Source of the DNA: Ceratobasidium sp. AG-K
Lineage: Eukaryota > Basidiomycota > Agaricomycetes > Cantharellales > Ceratobasidiaceae
DNA length: 64,000 nucleotides
Assembly: GCA_037039685.1 (NCBI GenBank)
Contig: JAWNGF010000011.1
Span: 1,798,001 to 1,862,000 of the forward strand
Direction: 5' to 3'
Shown here: in pieces, positions 49,401 to 61,491 of the stretch
Layout of the letters: every line of letters starts with the position of its first letter
Position numbering within the stretch: the stretch's first letter is position 1
Position numbers and translations under genes: made by a program
Notes under the pieces: generated by a model
What the model saw: only the letters and a program-made list of their open reading frames with translations
What the model was told of the DNA's origin: nothing
The model's database searches: none

Positions 49401-52149
49401 GTTGAGTCTGCCTGGCGATGTGAGTCTTCCCGAGATGCCGAGTCCGTTTAGTATGCCTGGCGAGTTGCCGAGTTCGAGCGAGAGTCCGGCGTCGAGGGCG
49501 GGCGAGGTGCCTGGGTCTGCTTCGAGTCGGCCGGTTGAGCTTCCTGGGTCTGTGGCGAGTTCCGTCTTGCGCGTGCCGATCGAGTTGCCTGGTTCCACTT
49601 CAAGTCGCCCCGTCGAGTTGGCCAATCCTTCTAATCTACTTGATTCCACTTCGAGCCTGGCGACTTCCACCTCTGCCCGGCCTCTCCCATCCACTTCCGC
49701 CCGCAGGCCCCTCGAGTCACACACGCCTCTCGAGTTGGCTAGTTCGAGCGAAAGCGAGTCGCCTTCCCCGTGGTTGGGTCCTGGTGTGACTTCCTCCCCA
49801 TGGCCACGTCAGGCATCTGGGTCGGATTCGTCCCCGTGGTTGGGCACGAGCGAGTTGCGCGGGAGTTTGTTGATGAATGGGAGTTTACCGACGTTGGATC
49901 CGCGTGCGAGTATGGAGATCCCGAGGGGTGTCGAGGTTTCGGGCAGGACGAGTGTGGAAATGTCGGGAAGGACGAGTGTGGATATTTCTGGGAGGTCGAG
50001 CGTCGAGACGTCTCGTGCTAGGAGCAGTATGGACCATCCGAGGGCGGCGAGTGTGGATAGTCATGCGAGCGCTGTCAGCACGGCCGCGCGCAAGACTCAT
50101 CCCGGCTTGGGTTGGAAAGCGGGCGAAGATTTGATCGTGCCGTTTATTTCGTCGTCGGCGCTCTCGCGCAAGGATGTCATCAAGCTCGTCGGTCGAAGTG
50201 GGTCGTTTGATTTCCCCACCAACGGACGCGAGAGTTCGCCTACGCCTACTTCTCCCCCGCCGTATTCCGGACCTGCCAAGTTGGCCACCGTGAGCGAGTA
50301 CGTCCATCCCACACCCATATTTATGGTCCCTGGCGCGGTCGATCCTGCTACCGTCTCGGACGTGGCGCGCCCCAAGAGTCTTGTTCGCGCTTCGACGGCC
50401 CCGATGCCTCCCAAGCTTCCCCTCTCCTCGCCGACTTCTTCGACTACCTCAACGAACCCCAGTCCACTCGAGCGACCGGCACATTCGAGAATCGCAAGCG
50501 AGACGAGCGAAGAGTCAGTGGTGTTGAATGCCGATGGCGAGGCCATGGTGCGCACGACCGAGGTCGGTGTCGGAGCTGGTCGGGCGAGGGTGCAGACGGG
50601 TGTGGGCGTGGGTCGGAGAGGTGTGGGTGCCGTCAAGTCCAAGGTGGATAGCGGACTCCGGAAGAGGGTCGATAGCAAGCCCGAGGACAAGGCCGAGGCT
50701 CGTGCGCGTGTGGATTCGACTCGTTCGAGGGTCGATAGTACCGCGCGTCCCCGGGTGGATAGTACTCCGAGGCCTCGAGTCGATAGTGCCGTTCGCGCCA
50801 AGGTCGATACTGGCCTCCGACGCAAGCCTGTTGCGAATGGCTCACCGACTACCGGATCGCCTGCCTCTCCTACTTCTCGTTCGGGCTCGACCGCTTCTGT
50901 GCGCCGGGTTCCAGTGCGAAAGATGTCCTCGGAGACTATGCCCCGTACTCGCAAGTCGTCTGCTGCATCGATGCGCAAGAGCTCCACGTCCTCGCTCCGT
51001 TCGACTCCTCCAACGACCGTATCCTCTCCGTCGGCCCGCAAGTCCACACGCACCACGTCGTTTTCGTCTGGGACTTCCACCCCGCGCTCGTCGACTCCTC
51101 GTTCGAGCGGCGCGTTGAGTCCCCGGTCGAGGGTCGTGTCGGTCAATCTTGGGGCGGGACAAAAGCCGGGTACTCCCAGAACGAGCACCTCGTCTGGACG
51201 CGCTAGCATCAAGTCTGTCAAGGCCCCTGCCAAACCGAGTCTACCCCCTCCCAAGCCTGCGGCCCAGCCTCCTCCCAAGATTACCATCCCAGCTCCAAAG
51301 ACGGGTGCTGCTCCGGCCAAGCCATGCCCTCCTCGTCCCCAACGCTCGGCGCTCCGTCCCGGTCCGCGTACCTCGGTCCTTGCGACCTCGGCTCCGGCTA
51401 TCTTACCCACCCAAGCCCCGCCTTGTGATGATCTTACGCCCACGACGACAAGTCCCCGCACACGCGCCGCGTCTTTTGACGCCAGGTCCATCACGTCCAT
51501 CGAGTCCCAGCGTCCCCGCCGGACCACGTCTGTTTCGTCCAAGCCCCCTCCAGTCACGCGTTCGAGCACGACCAGCGCGCCTTCTGTTCAACCCATCGTC
51601 GAAGCCCGCTCTCCTAATCGCGCTTCCGTCCCCGTTGCGAGTGCATTCTCGGGCGGCATTCCGTTCCCCGCGACTCCAGCCGACGGCGGACTCAAAGTCC
51701 CAGAGACTCCTCGGGCGCTGAAGCGTTCGTTGAGCGTGAGCTCTGCTGCACGCAAGCTCGTTGGCCGTGGACGCGCCCCGTCGCCTATTCCTCCCACTCC
51801 GTCCGTCGACACTAGGTCCATTGCGGCCTCGAACACGGATGTTTCCTCGGTCGAGAAGTCGCCTGCCAAGGGTGGCCGCAGTCTGAGCCGCCTCGCGTTT
51901 TCGGCGTTGCTCCCCAAGCGTGCCAACAATGGTGCGGCCGAGGCCAAGGCTGCGCTCGCGGCGGCAAAGGCAAAAGAGGTGGCCGAGGCCAAGGCGAAAG
52001 CCAAGGCAGCAGCCGAGGAAGCCAAAGCACGGGCCAAGGCCGAGGCGGAAGAGGCAAAAGCCGCACGGGCTGCCAAAGTCAAGGAAGAAAAAGAGTCCAA
52101 GAAGGGGGCCAAGCGGTTCGGATCGATCTCTAAACGTGGAGGAGCGTAG
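46453..52149 (+). CDS. Large Ser/Pro/Arg-rich low-complexity protein, 1,850 aa
   Basis: Exons 46453-46873, 46918-47234, 47280-48669 and 48725-52149 join in frame. I do not recognise a family. The first 145 residues look folded (EEAYPLILRGLLDTQL through VHVLASSLAGLLDNTKLY), with a regular hydrophobic pattern. The following 1,600 residues are disordered: dense S-P, T-P and R-S dipeptides, runs such as SPVKR, SPTKR and SPIKR, a stretch of imperfect 11-residue repeats (listed separately), and several VDSTxRPR repeats near 50700-50800. The last 60 residues are Ala/Lys/Glu-rich, predicted to form one long helix (AEAKAALAAAKAKEV and similar), then end basic. Many S/T-P and basic sites suggest regulation by proline-directed kinases and possible microtubule or nucleic-acid binding, as for fungal cell-polarity and MAP-like proteins; this is inference. 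An in-frame ATG at 46396 would add 19 residues. Confidence 0.75.
48084..48314 (+). repeat. Seven in-frame 33-bp repeats coding an 11-residue motif
   Basis: The unit is hydrophobic-R-N-G/A-S-P-A-P-x-S-hydrophobic. Units 1-5 are regular (LRNASPAPASL, LRNGSPAPVSV, LRNASPAPASI, VRNGSPAPASI, MRNGSPAPTSI), and units 6-7 decay to LRRASPAPGST and VRASSPTPASI. Each unit has an Arg near a Ser-Pro, a plausible basophilic or proline-directed kinase site. Copy number could vary between strains. Confidence 0.85.
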
Positions 52150-52585
52150 ATGTTTTATATATGCTGATGTCTCGCACCGGGTGTGCGTAGTACGAACAAT
52201 TTCTTTTCATCTAGTTACGATCTGAACGCTGCTTTGATGTTGATGTTAATATTCTATTTGTTGGCTTTTATTGTTTTTTAGTGTACATGATCACAGCCCA
52301 TGACTCTTATACTGCCCTACTGAGATGATATGTCGCGAATATGCATTCGTTCACATGCCCCCTGTAATTCCACTCGACTGATACCACCCAATGTTCCAAG
52401 CGCTGAGCGTCAGAAATTCGCTTCCCACGGCTCTTGCGCTTCTTCCAGCGATGCTCATCCTTTCGGCCTGGAGCTCGGAATGTCGCCATTTAATTTTGAA
52501 TACCACGACAGAGCTCCTCGTGCCAGATAAACACGTAAATTAATCGGCTCCGCGTGTTGAACAATCAAACTTGACCTCGTCCTCG
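52150..52585. other. Spacer between the Ser/Pro-rich gene and the ABC transporter
   Basis: No supported gene. It contains the 3' UTR of the first gene and the promoter of the second, which are in tandem. There are AT-rich stretches near 52240-52290 and no TATA box at an obvious distance. Confidence 0.5.
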
Positions 52586-55500
52586 ATGAGCCAGTTGGTG
52601 CTCACAGAGGCGGTTTCGACTGCTCTCGAGTCCAAGCTAACCTCTCTGCTGGTCCCTGCCGCTTGTGGTGCTGTTTCTATTGTCTTGCTTTTATCCCATG
52701 TTGTATTATCGACCGACCCCGCCAAGCGCCTCTTTGCTCGGTTGCTTGGACAAACTCCCGGTGAAAACGACTCGCCTGAACTTGTTGTACGACAGCACAC
52801 CGGGTTCTTTCCCGATATACGCGCACATATCAAGACCCATGGAGGTGGAGTAATTTTCGCGTGGAAGATACTTAGGCTTCTGGCCTGTATCGTGCTCACG
52901 GCACTTTCGATCGTTGCAATTGTTATAATTGACGAAGAAACTAAAACTGACGCCGACCTCACCCCGGATGTTCACGCTCTTAGAAAGCACTGGGGAAGCA
53001 AACCCAAGAAACACTGGCGAAAACACGCTCACTGGTTCAATACTGCCGAATGGATTGAATTTTCGTTGTGCATGTTCTATGTGAGTTTCCAGACGGCCCC
53101 TTTAGTTGTATTCTGATTAGTGATAGACGTACACCACGCTGCTTGGAATATTTTCAATTACCTTGGGCTTCCGATTACGGGCTGCTGTGAATTTTCACCT
53201 TGTTGTGCTGCTGCTGGTCGCATTTGGTGTGTACGCATGGCGTGACTTGTTTCCGCTCGCAACGTTTGAGCTGTACCCTGCGGATGCTGCTGGTGGATGG
53301 CTCACATGGACACGTATCGGAGTACTTGCGTTTGCGTCGGTGGTCGTGCCGCTGTTCATCCCAAGGGTGTACGTCCCGTTGGATCCAAAAGTAAGCAGGG
53401 CTCAAGTCGTCCAACCACTTTGATTGAACCAATTCCGTACAGAATCCAAACGCGCCCAACCCTGAACAGACTGCTCCACTCATCTCTCTCGTTTTGTACA
53501 ACTTCCTGGATCCGATTATCTGGACCGCCTACCGTTCGCCCCAACTCGAATACGACCAGCTCCCGGTCCTTGCGGATTATGATCGTGCCTCGTACCTCAA
53601 GGAGCGCAGCTTTGACAAACTCGACCCACTACGTCGAACAAAACGAAGGCATCTGTTTTGGGGTCTAATGGAAGTGTTTCGGAAGGAGTATTTTATTCTG
53701 ACCATCATGATGACTCTCAAGGTTCGTCTTAGCCTGGATGTAATGAAAATGAGGAACTGACTGGCGGTTTGAAACTAGTCGTTTACGGAGTTTTCTGGTG
53801 CTGTGGGCATTCGCTATCTCTTGCTATACCTTCAGAACCCATCCGAACCCGGCTATCTTCGCCCTTGGGTCTGGATCCTCTTGCTCTTCATCGGTCCAGT
53901 CGCGGCTTCCATGTCGTGGCAGTGGTACATTTGGATTACCGTATGTCTTGTCATTTTAACGAATTTATGCATACTCACTTCCCACTCAACAGACTGGCTC
54001 GTTTGTTCGAGCTGAAGGCATGATCACTCAGTTGCTGTTTGAACATTCACTTCGTATTCGCATGGTTGCGGAGGTAACGCCCTCTGATAGAATAGCGTCA
54101 CAAGCCAGTATCTCGGGTGCTGAAACCCCTAGTGATGCGACGAGCGATCGAACGGCTGTCGATGGTGAAGCGGCGGTGGGGGGTCCCGGTCACATTGGCG
54201 AGGGCCGTAACTCCCAGACCATCGCTGCGAGTATAAGCTCCATGAAAAACCCCGCCAAGGAGACCGGCACCGATTCAAACCTGGTAGGAAAAATCAACAA
54301 CTTGATGTCGACGGTGAGCGCTCGCACCCCTCATACTCACAGCATGAACTAATGGCTGTGTAATAGGATCTAGGAAACATTATAGAGGGCCGGGACTTCC
54401 TAAATATCATTCTCTACTCGCCGCTGCAGATCGGTATTAGTACGGTGTTTCTGTACCGAATTCTTGGCTGGAGGTAAGTTACGGTTGGCTTTTCAGGTTT
54501 GAATGTGCATGTAACTATAATCTGCTGTAGCGCGGTGATTGGAATGGCTGCTATGCTCGCTACAATTCCTCTCCCTGGCAAGGTTGCACATCTAGTTAAT
54601 GACGTCCAGGCTGAGCGGATGAAAAAGGTACACTTTCCTTCAGATTTACACTTTGTCTGGGGCACTAATCGCACTTTATTCTTTCATAGACTGATGCACG
54701 GGTCCAGGCTGTTACCGAATGTGAGTCCCCGAACAAGGATGCTCGAAATAATCTAATTCGGTACGTTAGCGATGAACGTCATCCGCATGATCAAGCTCTT
54801 TGCCTGGGAGAGGAAGATCAAAACTCAAGTAGAAGCGAAGCGCGAGGAAGAGCTATATTGGTACAAAAAAAGGCAATTGTTGGGCTTGTTTAACATAAAT
54901 TTAAAGTGCGTCCATGACGCATACACCCTTATCTGGTCATTAACATGATCGTATAGTTACATCCTTCCGCTCCTAATTATGATCGTTACGTTCGCTTCTC
55001 ACACTTTATGGTTCAAACAACCCCTCGATGCTTCAACCGTGTTTTCCTTTATTGGAGTATTCGAGGTTTTACGGAACCAATTATTCAAACTGTTTCGCGA
55101 AATCCCTAAATTCATCCAGGCCAAGGTATCTCTGGACCGCGTGGATGCGTTTTTGAACGAGGTGACCGGTCCTTAATTATCCTGATTTTACTCTTCACTA
55201 CTAAGGCCCGCCCCACATGCAGACTGAACTGCTCGATGCTTACGACAAAATAGCCTCCTCTGGAATTATTGAGCCTAATCCGCCCTCCGCTGAATCTATT
55301 GGTTTCCGGAATGCCACATTTACCTGGACCCGCCAGGCATCTGGCACGCCTACCCCCAGGCAGCGTAACTTTAGACTGCATCTCGACCAGGAAGTTACCT
55401 TTCATCGAGGAAAAATCAACATGATTATTGGACCGACTGGCTGTGGAAAGACGAGTTTGTTAATGGCACTTCTAGGGTAGGTTCACGCAAACAGTAGCTG

Positions 55501-58500
55501 ATAGGGGAACTTACTACTCTCGTTGAACAGCGAGATGCATTTTGTGCCCAGCGCTCCCGATTCTTGGTTCGCCCTTCCGCGGGAAGGAGGCGTATCGTAC
55601 GCCGCCCAAGAGGCATGGGTGCAGAACGACACAATTCGGGTACGGTTTGTCTGGGGTTGGACTTTTTTCAGTGATCTGACGTTTGAGCCAAAAGGAAAAC
55701 ATTCTCTTTGGGTCGGAATACAATGAGGAGCGATACAACAAGGGTGGGTTGTATTCAAACTATTCCGAACCGCAATATGAGTATTGGATATAAAATTACA
55801 GTTATCGCTCAATGTGCACTGGAAAGAGATCTGACGCTATTCGATGCGGGTGATCAAACCGAAGTGGGCGAAAAGGGGATGACACTCAGCGGAGGCCAAA
55901 AAGCTCGCGTATCCCTAGCTAGGGCCATCTACTCAAAAGCCGAGATCATTATTCTGGATGACGTCCTCTCCGCGCTCGATGTACACACCTCACGCTGGAT
56001 TGTCGGCAATTGCTTCCGTGGGGATTTAGTAACCGGCAGGACGATGCTAATCGTCGTAAGTTTAATCTCGCCCTAGATTTCCGGGCGTATTTCGACTAAA
56101 TACCACAGACTCATAACGTTGCAATGATTAGCGAGGTCGCCGATTTCGTTATCTCCCTCGGTACCGGTGGGCGTATCGTTAGTCAAGGAAGTGTTGATGA
56201 TGCGTTCCGCTCAAACCCCAAGCTCAAAGCTGAAGCAGAGCAAGACGAGGAGGTTGAACACAAGGGCGAACAGTTAATTGACCAGAGTAATCCTGTTGGC
56301 GAGACAGCCCAAGAATCGCGAACAAAGTCGGATTCAAAGCTAATGGTTGCTGAGGAGATTGCTCTAGGGCACGTTGGGTGGCCTGCCCTCAAACTGTTCC
56401 TATTTTCCCTAGGCGGTGCCGGATTCTGGCTCACTTACATAGCTGGGTTCCTCCTGTCAGATGTTGTGATCATCTTGCAGACATACTGGCTTGGGTGAGT
56501 ACTAGCGTCCCTTCAAGCCCGAATGTCACTGACCATGAGAATAGAGTTTGGGCACGAGCATATAATACAAATTCGAAACATCCTGAAAAGGTCGATGTAC
56601 CTTTGTGAGTGTATATGTGTTCTAAGCAGATGTTTGGCAACACGCTAATGAGATAGCTAGCTATCTTGGAGTCTACGGGGCGACGTGTATCGTTGGAATG
56701 CTCGTGTATACCGGAGCATTCATCTTGCATGTATTTGGGTCAATACGTGCTTCCCGTTATATCCATGACCGCCTTGTCGCGTCAGTCCTTGGTGCACCCT
56801 TGCGTTGGTTGGACACGACACCAATAGGGCGCATCGTCGCAAGATTCACCCAGGATATGCGGTAAGCACGCTCACGTTGGGTAATAAAAGGCAACGGGCA
56901 CTAAGTAATTATAGTTCCGTCGACGGCCCAATACCCGGCGAGTTACAATCATTAACTGAAACGACGATCCGACTCCTCTCTCGTTTCCTTGCGGTTATCT
57001 TTTTCACGTAAGCGAGCGTACGGCTATGGCATAGTTACATTGTACTTACGAATGCCAGTCCATTGTTTTCTTTTCCCGGCGCAGCACTTTTACTTCTTGG
57101 GCTCTGGTTCGGCCAAATATACATTGCCGCTCAACTCTCAGTCAAGCGCGAAATGTCAAATGCTCGTTCTCCACTGTTCAGTCACTTTGGAGCTGCATTG
57201 CACGGCATCACGTCCATTCGTGCTTATGGGGCCCAGGACCAATTCAAGGAGCAAGCGTTGAAACGAGTTGACAAGTACACCAGAGCGGCGAGGACATTTT
57301 ATAACTTGAATGTGAGTGGTACCGCTCGGGCTAGAACTGGCTCGGGGTTAATGTTGGTCATGACATAGCGCTGGATCTGCATCCGTATAGATACCCTCGG
57401 GGGGATGTTTGCGGCTGGACTAGCGTCGTATCTCGTATATTTCCATCATTCAGCCGATGCGAGCGACACCGGCTTCTCACTCAGCATGGCTGTTGGTCTC
57501 TCCGGTGGCATCATACTGGTAAGCAAACTCACACAACCTTGGTCTCAGATTAAACCTCGTACTTTAATAGTGGGTGCGCACCCTTAATGATTTCGAGGTC
57601 CACGGAAACAGCCTCGAACGGATCCAAGGTTACATTGAGATTGACCAAGAAGCCACTCCAGTTCTTGAAAAGACTCCTCCTGCTTACTGGCCCGCATCTG
57701 GAAACATTAGAGTTGAAAACCTGACCGCGCGATATTCCAAGGATGGCCCTGCGGTGATACATGGCATTTCGTTTGAAATAAAAAGTGGCGAGCGGGTTGG
57801 GGTGGTTGGTCGGACCGGTAGCGGAAAGAGTTCATTGACACTTTCATTGCTGCGCATGATTCCGATCGAGGGGAATATCTACTACGAGTCAGTCTTTACT
57901 TATTTATCCCTATAAATGCTCATTCAACCTTCTGTAGCGGAATACCAACCCATGCCATTAACCTCGACGCTCTGCGTTCAAACATCACCATTATCCCACA
58001 GCACCCGGAGCTCATAAGTGGGACAGTTCGACAAAACCTTGATCCATTTGGTGAGCACGATGATGCTGTACTCAACGCCGCACTTCGTTCCGCCGGGCTT
58101 GACTCGGTGCAACCGGAACAAGGCGAAGGCTACATTGGGCTGGACTCGGGAGTCGGCGCCGGAGGAAGTAACTTCTCGTTGGGTCAGCGACAAATTTTAG
58201 CACTTGCACGCGCGATCGTCCGTAGGAGCAAGGTTTTGATCCTGGACGAAGCGACAGCGGCGATTGGTAGGCACTTGGTAGGATTTGAATTCGTGAAAAT
58301 ATTGACATATATGCGCACACAGACTATGACACCGACGCAGCGATCCAAAGTCGATTCGCACAGACCTAAGAGATCTAACGATTATCATTGTTGCTCATAG
58401 ACTGCAGACAATCTGTGACGCCGACAAGGTATGAGACCTAACGGAACTTACGAACCTGGGCACTGATTAGAATCGTACAGGTTATGGTGCTAGATGCCGG

Positions 58501-58627
58501 TAATATCGTTGAGTTTGACTCCCCAGCTACTTTGATCCGCAAGGAAGGAGGGGCCTTCAAGTCAATGGTAGATGAAAGTGGAGACAAGGATACACTATAT
58601 GCGATGGCCAAGCTCCAGAAGCAATAG
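52586..58627 (+). CDS. ABCC/MRP-type full ABC transporter, with a 3' frameshift
   Basis: Exporter with the order TMD0-TMD1-NBD1-TMD2-NBD2, spread over about 20 exons. The N-terminus (MSQLVLTEAVS) has hydrophobic segments of a TMD0. NBD1 has Walker A GPTGCGKTS (about 55430), signature LSGGQKARVSLARA (about 55890), Walker B IIILDDVLSALD with Asp instead of the catalytic Glu (usual for MRP NBD1), and the THNV switch. NBD2 has Walker A GRTGSGKSS (about 57815), signature FSLGQRQILALARA and Walker B VLILDEATAAI, with Glu. The last exons contain IIIVAHRLQTICDADK and end at TAG 58625. One base seems missing near 58345: the frame reading DYDTDAAIQS continues to a stop while the AHR block lies one base off. 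Read literally, the protein loses the NBD2 His switch and the last 80 residues. The sequence or the gene may be broken. Substrates could be glutathione conjugates or toxins; unknown. Confidence 0.85.
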
Positions 58628-59069
58628 ACACAATTAAACTTCGTGGGTGACCAATGTATTTAAGCTTCCGAGCGATGAAACACTCAAATACGGGGTCTCC
58701 CGCTGGTCAATGTTGAACTTAGATTGGGATTAAAAGGCCGCTCCCCAACTATCACATCCCCTGTTGATGCAAACCGACTTGCTGCTAGAAAGTTGAAAGT
58801 GTGAATAAGCCAAAATGTTTAGAATTTGAGCGGCGCGCGCTGGGAAGCTCAAGCTCCAACGGTCAGCGCCTCCTTTGCGGCAATGCGATGTATGTTGACT
58901 ATGCAATTGGCCGATGGCTCGTTCCTTGGATATATTCACTGCCTCATACTACACCTAGAAAAATAGCTTTAAACTAGTGTCAGGTGGACTCGCCCTGCAC
59001 CTCAGTGGCTTGTAACTACCACCCCGATAAACTGACATACAGGTCCAGCCCAGCATTACTTGCGTCACG
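58628..59069. other. Spacer between the ABC transporter and the UbiA relic
   Basis: No coding sequence seen, and no motif of the small membrane-protein partner on either strand. Confidence 0.45.
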
Positions 59070-59747
59070 ATGGACTACTGTGGGTATGTTTTAGCTTCAA
59101 TCATCAATGCTAAAGTCTTCACAAATTTCGCAGCCTTTGTCCCAAATCCTACTATACAACGTCTCGCAATGCTGGTACGATCCAGCCGACCTGCATGCTG
59201 TATGGCCTTGGGTATTATGGTCGCTCAACTGATCACATTGTGCTTCTCACTGTGCATAAGTCGGTCACTCGCCAATCAGCTTAGTTTAGCTCAATCTGAC
59301 AGAATTCGTCGTTGCAGTTATATTCGGGATCAGCGCCGCTCATGACTATGCGTCCGACGCCTTGAATCCACGCAAGTTGGTCGCATCTTTCTTTAAACGA
59401 TCCTCCCGCCAGCCCATCACTCGTTTGTACTACATACCGCTGCTATATGCTCGGTCATTGTGACCAGAGTCTCCACCATCCCAGCACTTTATGCACAGTC
59501 TTCAAATGACGGTTGTTAATCTAAGGCTCCAGAGGTTTGAACTACTGCTCTCGTATCCCTTGGATGGTCATACTCTGCCTCTCCTCCAAGACTGAAAATC
59601 ATTTTTGCGATAGACTCTATTGCTATCGACGTGATTGTATGGCCGGGCCTACTTATCGGGTTCTCATCATCTCACGTTCTGGAGGGGTTATCTGCTCTGG
59701 CTCGGGGAATCCCAGACATTCCGGTGAGGGCGTACGTAATCGGATGA
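59070..59747 (+). pseudogene. Decayed third copy of the UbiA prenyltransferase
   Basis: Reads in the same order as the genes at 40-44 kb but on the plus strand: a start exon (ATG GAC TAC, at 59070), then SIINAKVFTNFAAFVPNP and LAMLVRSSRPA, then VIFGISAAHDYASDALNPRK, then a segment matching helices 3-5 (TRVSTIPALYAQSSND, LVSLGWSYSASPPRLK, FAIDSIAIDVIVWPG), and PDIPVRAYVIG before the end. In-frame stops occur near 59520 and 59537, and a TGA closes it at 59745. The first Asp-rich motif is destroyed (SAAHDYASD for NDxxDxxxD), and the C-terminal third, including the second Asp-rich motif, is missing. No partner membrane protein lies next to it. Confidence 0.85.
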
Positions 59748-60299
59748 CCGGTTGGGATATTTCATTCACTAGGAAACTCAACAAAAGTTCGGGGGTGGAT
59801 GAATGCAGGACAAAAGTCCAGCTCAACGAAGATGGTTCTGTCTTGTGTAGCGGTCAAAGCGACTGCATCGTAAGTCCCCTCTTCCTACTTCCATGTGCTA
59901 TTTTTGACAGTCACGAAGTGTCATTGCGCTTACAATCATAAGTGAATGTATAATCAAATATCATTATAGATGATTTCTTCGTGCCCCTCATACGCGTATG
60001 CCCAGCTCTGATACTCTAATACATAATGAAGATAGTAGATTGGAGGATGAGGATTCGCTTGAGTATGGGAATGAGATTGGGCAGGGCTAAATTGCCTGTG
60101 TACCATCATAGCTTCACTCCACCATGATGAAATATATACAATAAAAACGTAATATCATGCCGGGTTCGGGTGAGTGTATGCGCTGCCCGACCTACCTCCT
60201 TTCGTGGTCTTTGTGCTTCATGCATCAGCTAGTTCTTCGAAACAAATAGAAATAGAAGGTAGAAGGATCACATTCCCTTGACGACGTCGATCAAGGGAT
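59748..60299. other. Gene-free spacer after the UbiA relic
   Basis: No coding exon or motif seen on either strand. Confidence 0.4.
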
Positions 60300-60670
60300 T
60301 CAACATGCCTCTCGCCAAGATTTTGCTAATACCACAGCAAAGTCTCTTGTGCACAAGATTTTTCGAATGAAACGCCCTCAGAGCACTAGCGATACAACTG
60401 CTAATAGCATAACCGATTAGTCGTTATCCCCTCCTAAGAGTACGAAGCAAGATGTTTGCTCTGACTCGGATGGGAATGCAGTAATTGTCTCGGAGCTTGA
60501 TGCTAGCTTACCAGAGGTGAGCGTTCCGGAAACATGAGCCGTACAAGCCTACCGCCTTATCGATCGTGACCTATGAGCCTCTGCAGTTCTATGAAATGCC
60601 ATAGAGACGAGGGCTACTACTTTGAAGATGGTAGTGTCATACTACGAGTTGAAAATGTGCTTTTCAAGGT
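60300..60670 (+). pseudogene. Relic of a BTB/POZ-domain gene
   Basis: A short exon-like segment at about 60604-60669 encodes GYYFEDGSVILRVENVLFK followed by GT, the start of a BTB fold as seen in many agaricomycete BTB proteins. Upstream, YEPLQFYEMP ends in an in-frame TAG, and the frame then shifts before the BTB block. The remaining BTB strands and helices are not found downstream. Ser/Lys-rich open pieces from about 60300 could be the N-terminal part. The match is short and the call rests on pattern recognition. Confidence 0.45.
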
Positions 60671-61491
60671 ATGTATCATGAACGCGCCGAGTACGGGAGG
60701 TTGTTGATCAATTATGTACCAAGGTTGAGAGTTATTATCGCGAAATTCAGTAGCAAGTTCAACCTCACCGGGTGTAAGTGCTTGCTCAACCTATATTTGC
60801 GACTCGTTGATTGATTTACGCTCACTGGCGAACCTCTAAATAGTTCAAATTGCGGCATGGTGGATAACGTGGTGCCCTGCTTGAGATCATATTGCACCTT
60901 GCTTTGGGAGATTCGGTTATGGGGGGTTGAAATGAAATCGCCTTACCCAACACTCATATAAGTGCTCAACTAATATGTACAATAAGCCGAAGCATAATAT
61001 GGATTACGTGGAAGTCTATACACTGCGAGGTTCCCTTACGCGAAGTTCGTGCTCCATATGTGTACCCAAAATCGAAGGGAACCTCCGGCACTAGTACATT
61101 CGCGGAACTTGACTCGGTGGTTCTTCTCGCTAATGGAAGTACACCGAATGTACGTCCTCGGCCGCGGGTTATGTATAACCGGAAGTGGTAAGTTCAAGGC
61201 CTATCAGTAAGATAAACAGATTTATATCACCAACTCGGCGAGTTTGACACAGATTCTCTGTTCATTTACATGGTATCAAAAACGATTGTACTCTATTACA
61301 ATTGGATTAGTAGACTTCCCTCGCCACAGCGAACGCTTAGTTCTGCAAGTCCTCGGCAAATTGATCACGTTTGGAGAACCCGCCTGTACAGTTTACACAA
61401 GCCCCCAGGCCATACATTTATATGGAAGGACAGGATGTTAGATACAAGTACGACACATCAAATCACAATACAATAATACACATTGCCAGCC
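60671..61491. other. Gene-poor stretch, no supported gene
   Basis: Short open frames on both strands (for example 61244-61441) have no recognisable motifs or splice partners. It may contain more of the BTB relic. No RNA gene was identified. Confidence 0.4.

Noticed and set aside
50097..51569. 490-codon open frame on the minus strand
   Set aside because: It is the antisense of the Ser/Pro-rich gene; its length follows from the biased codons of that gene, and it has no motif or start context of its own.
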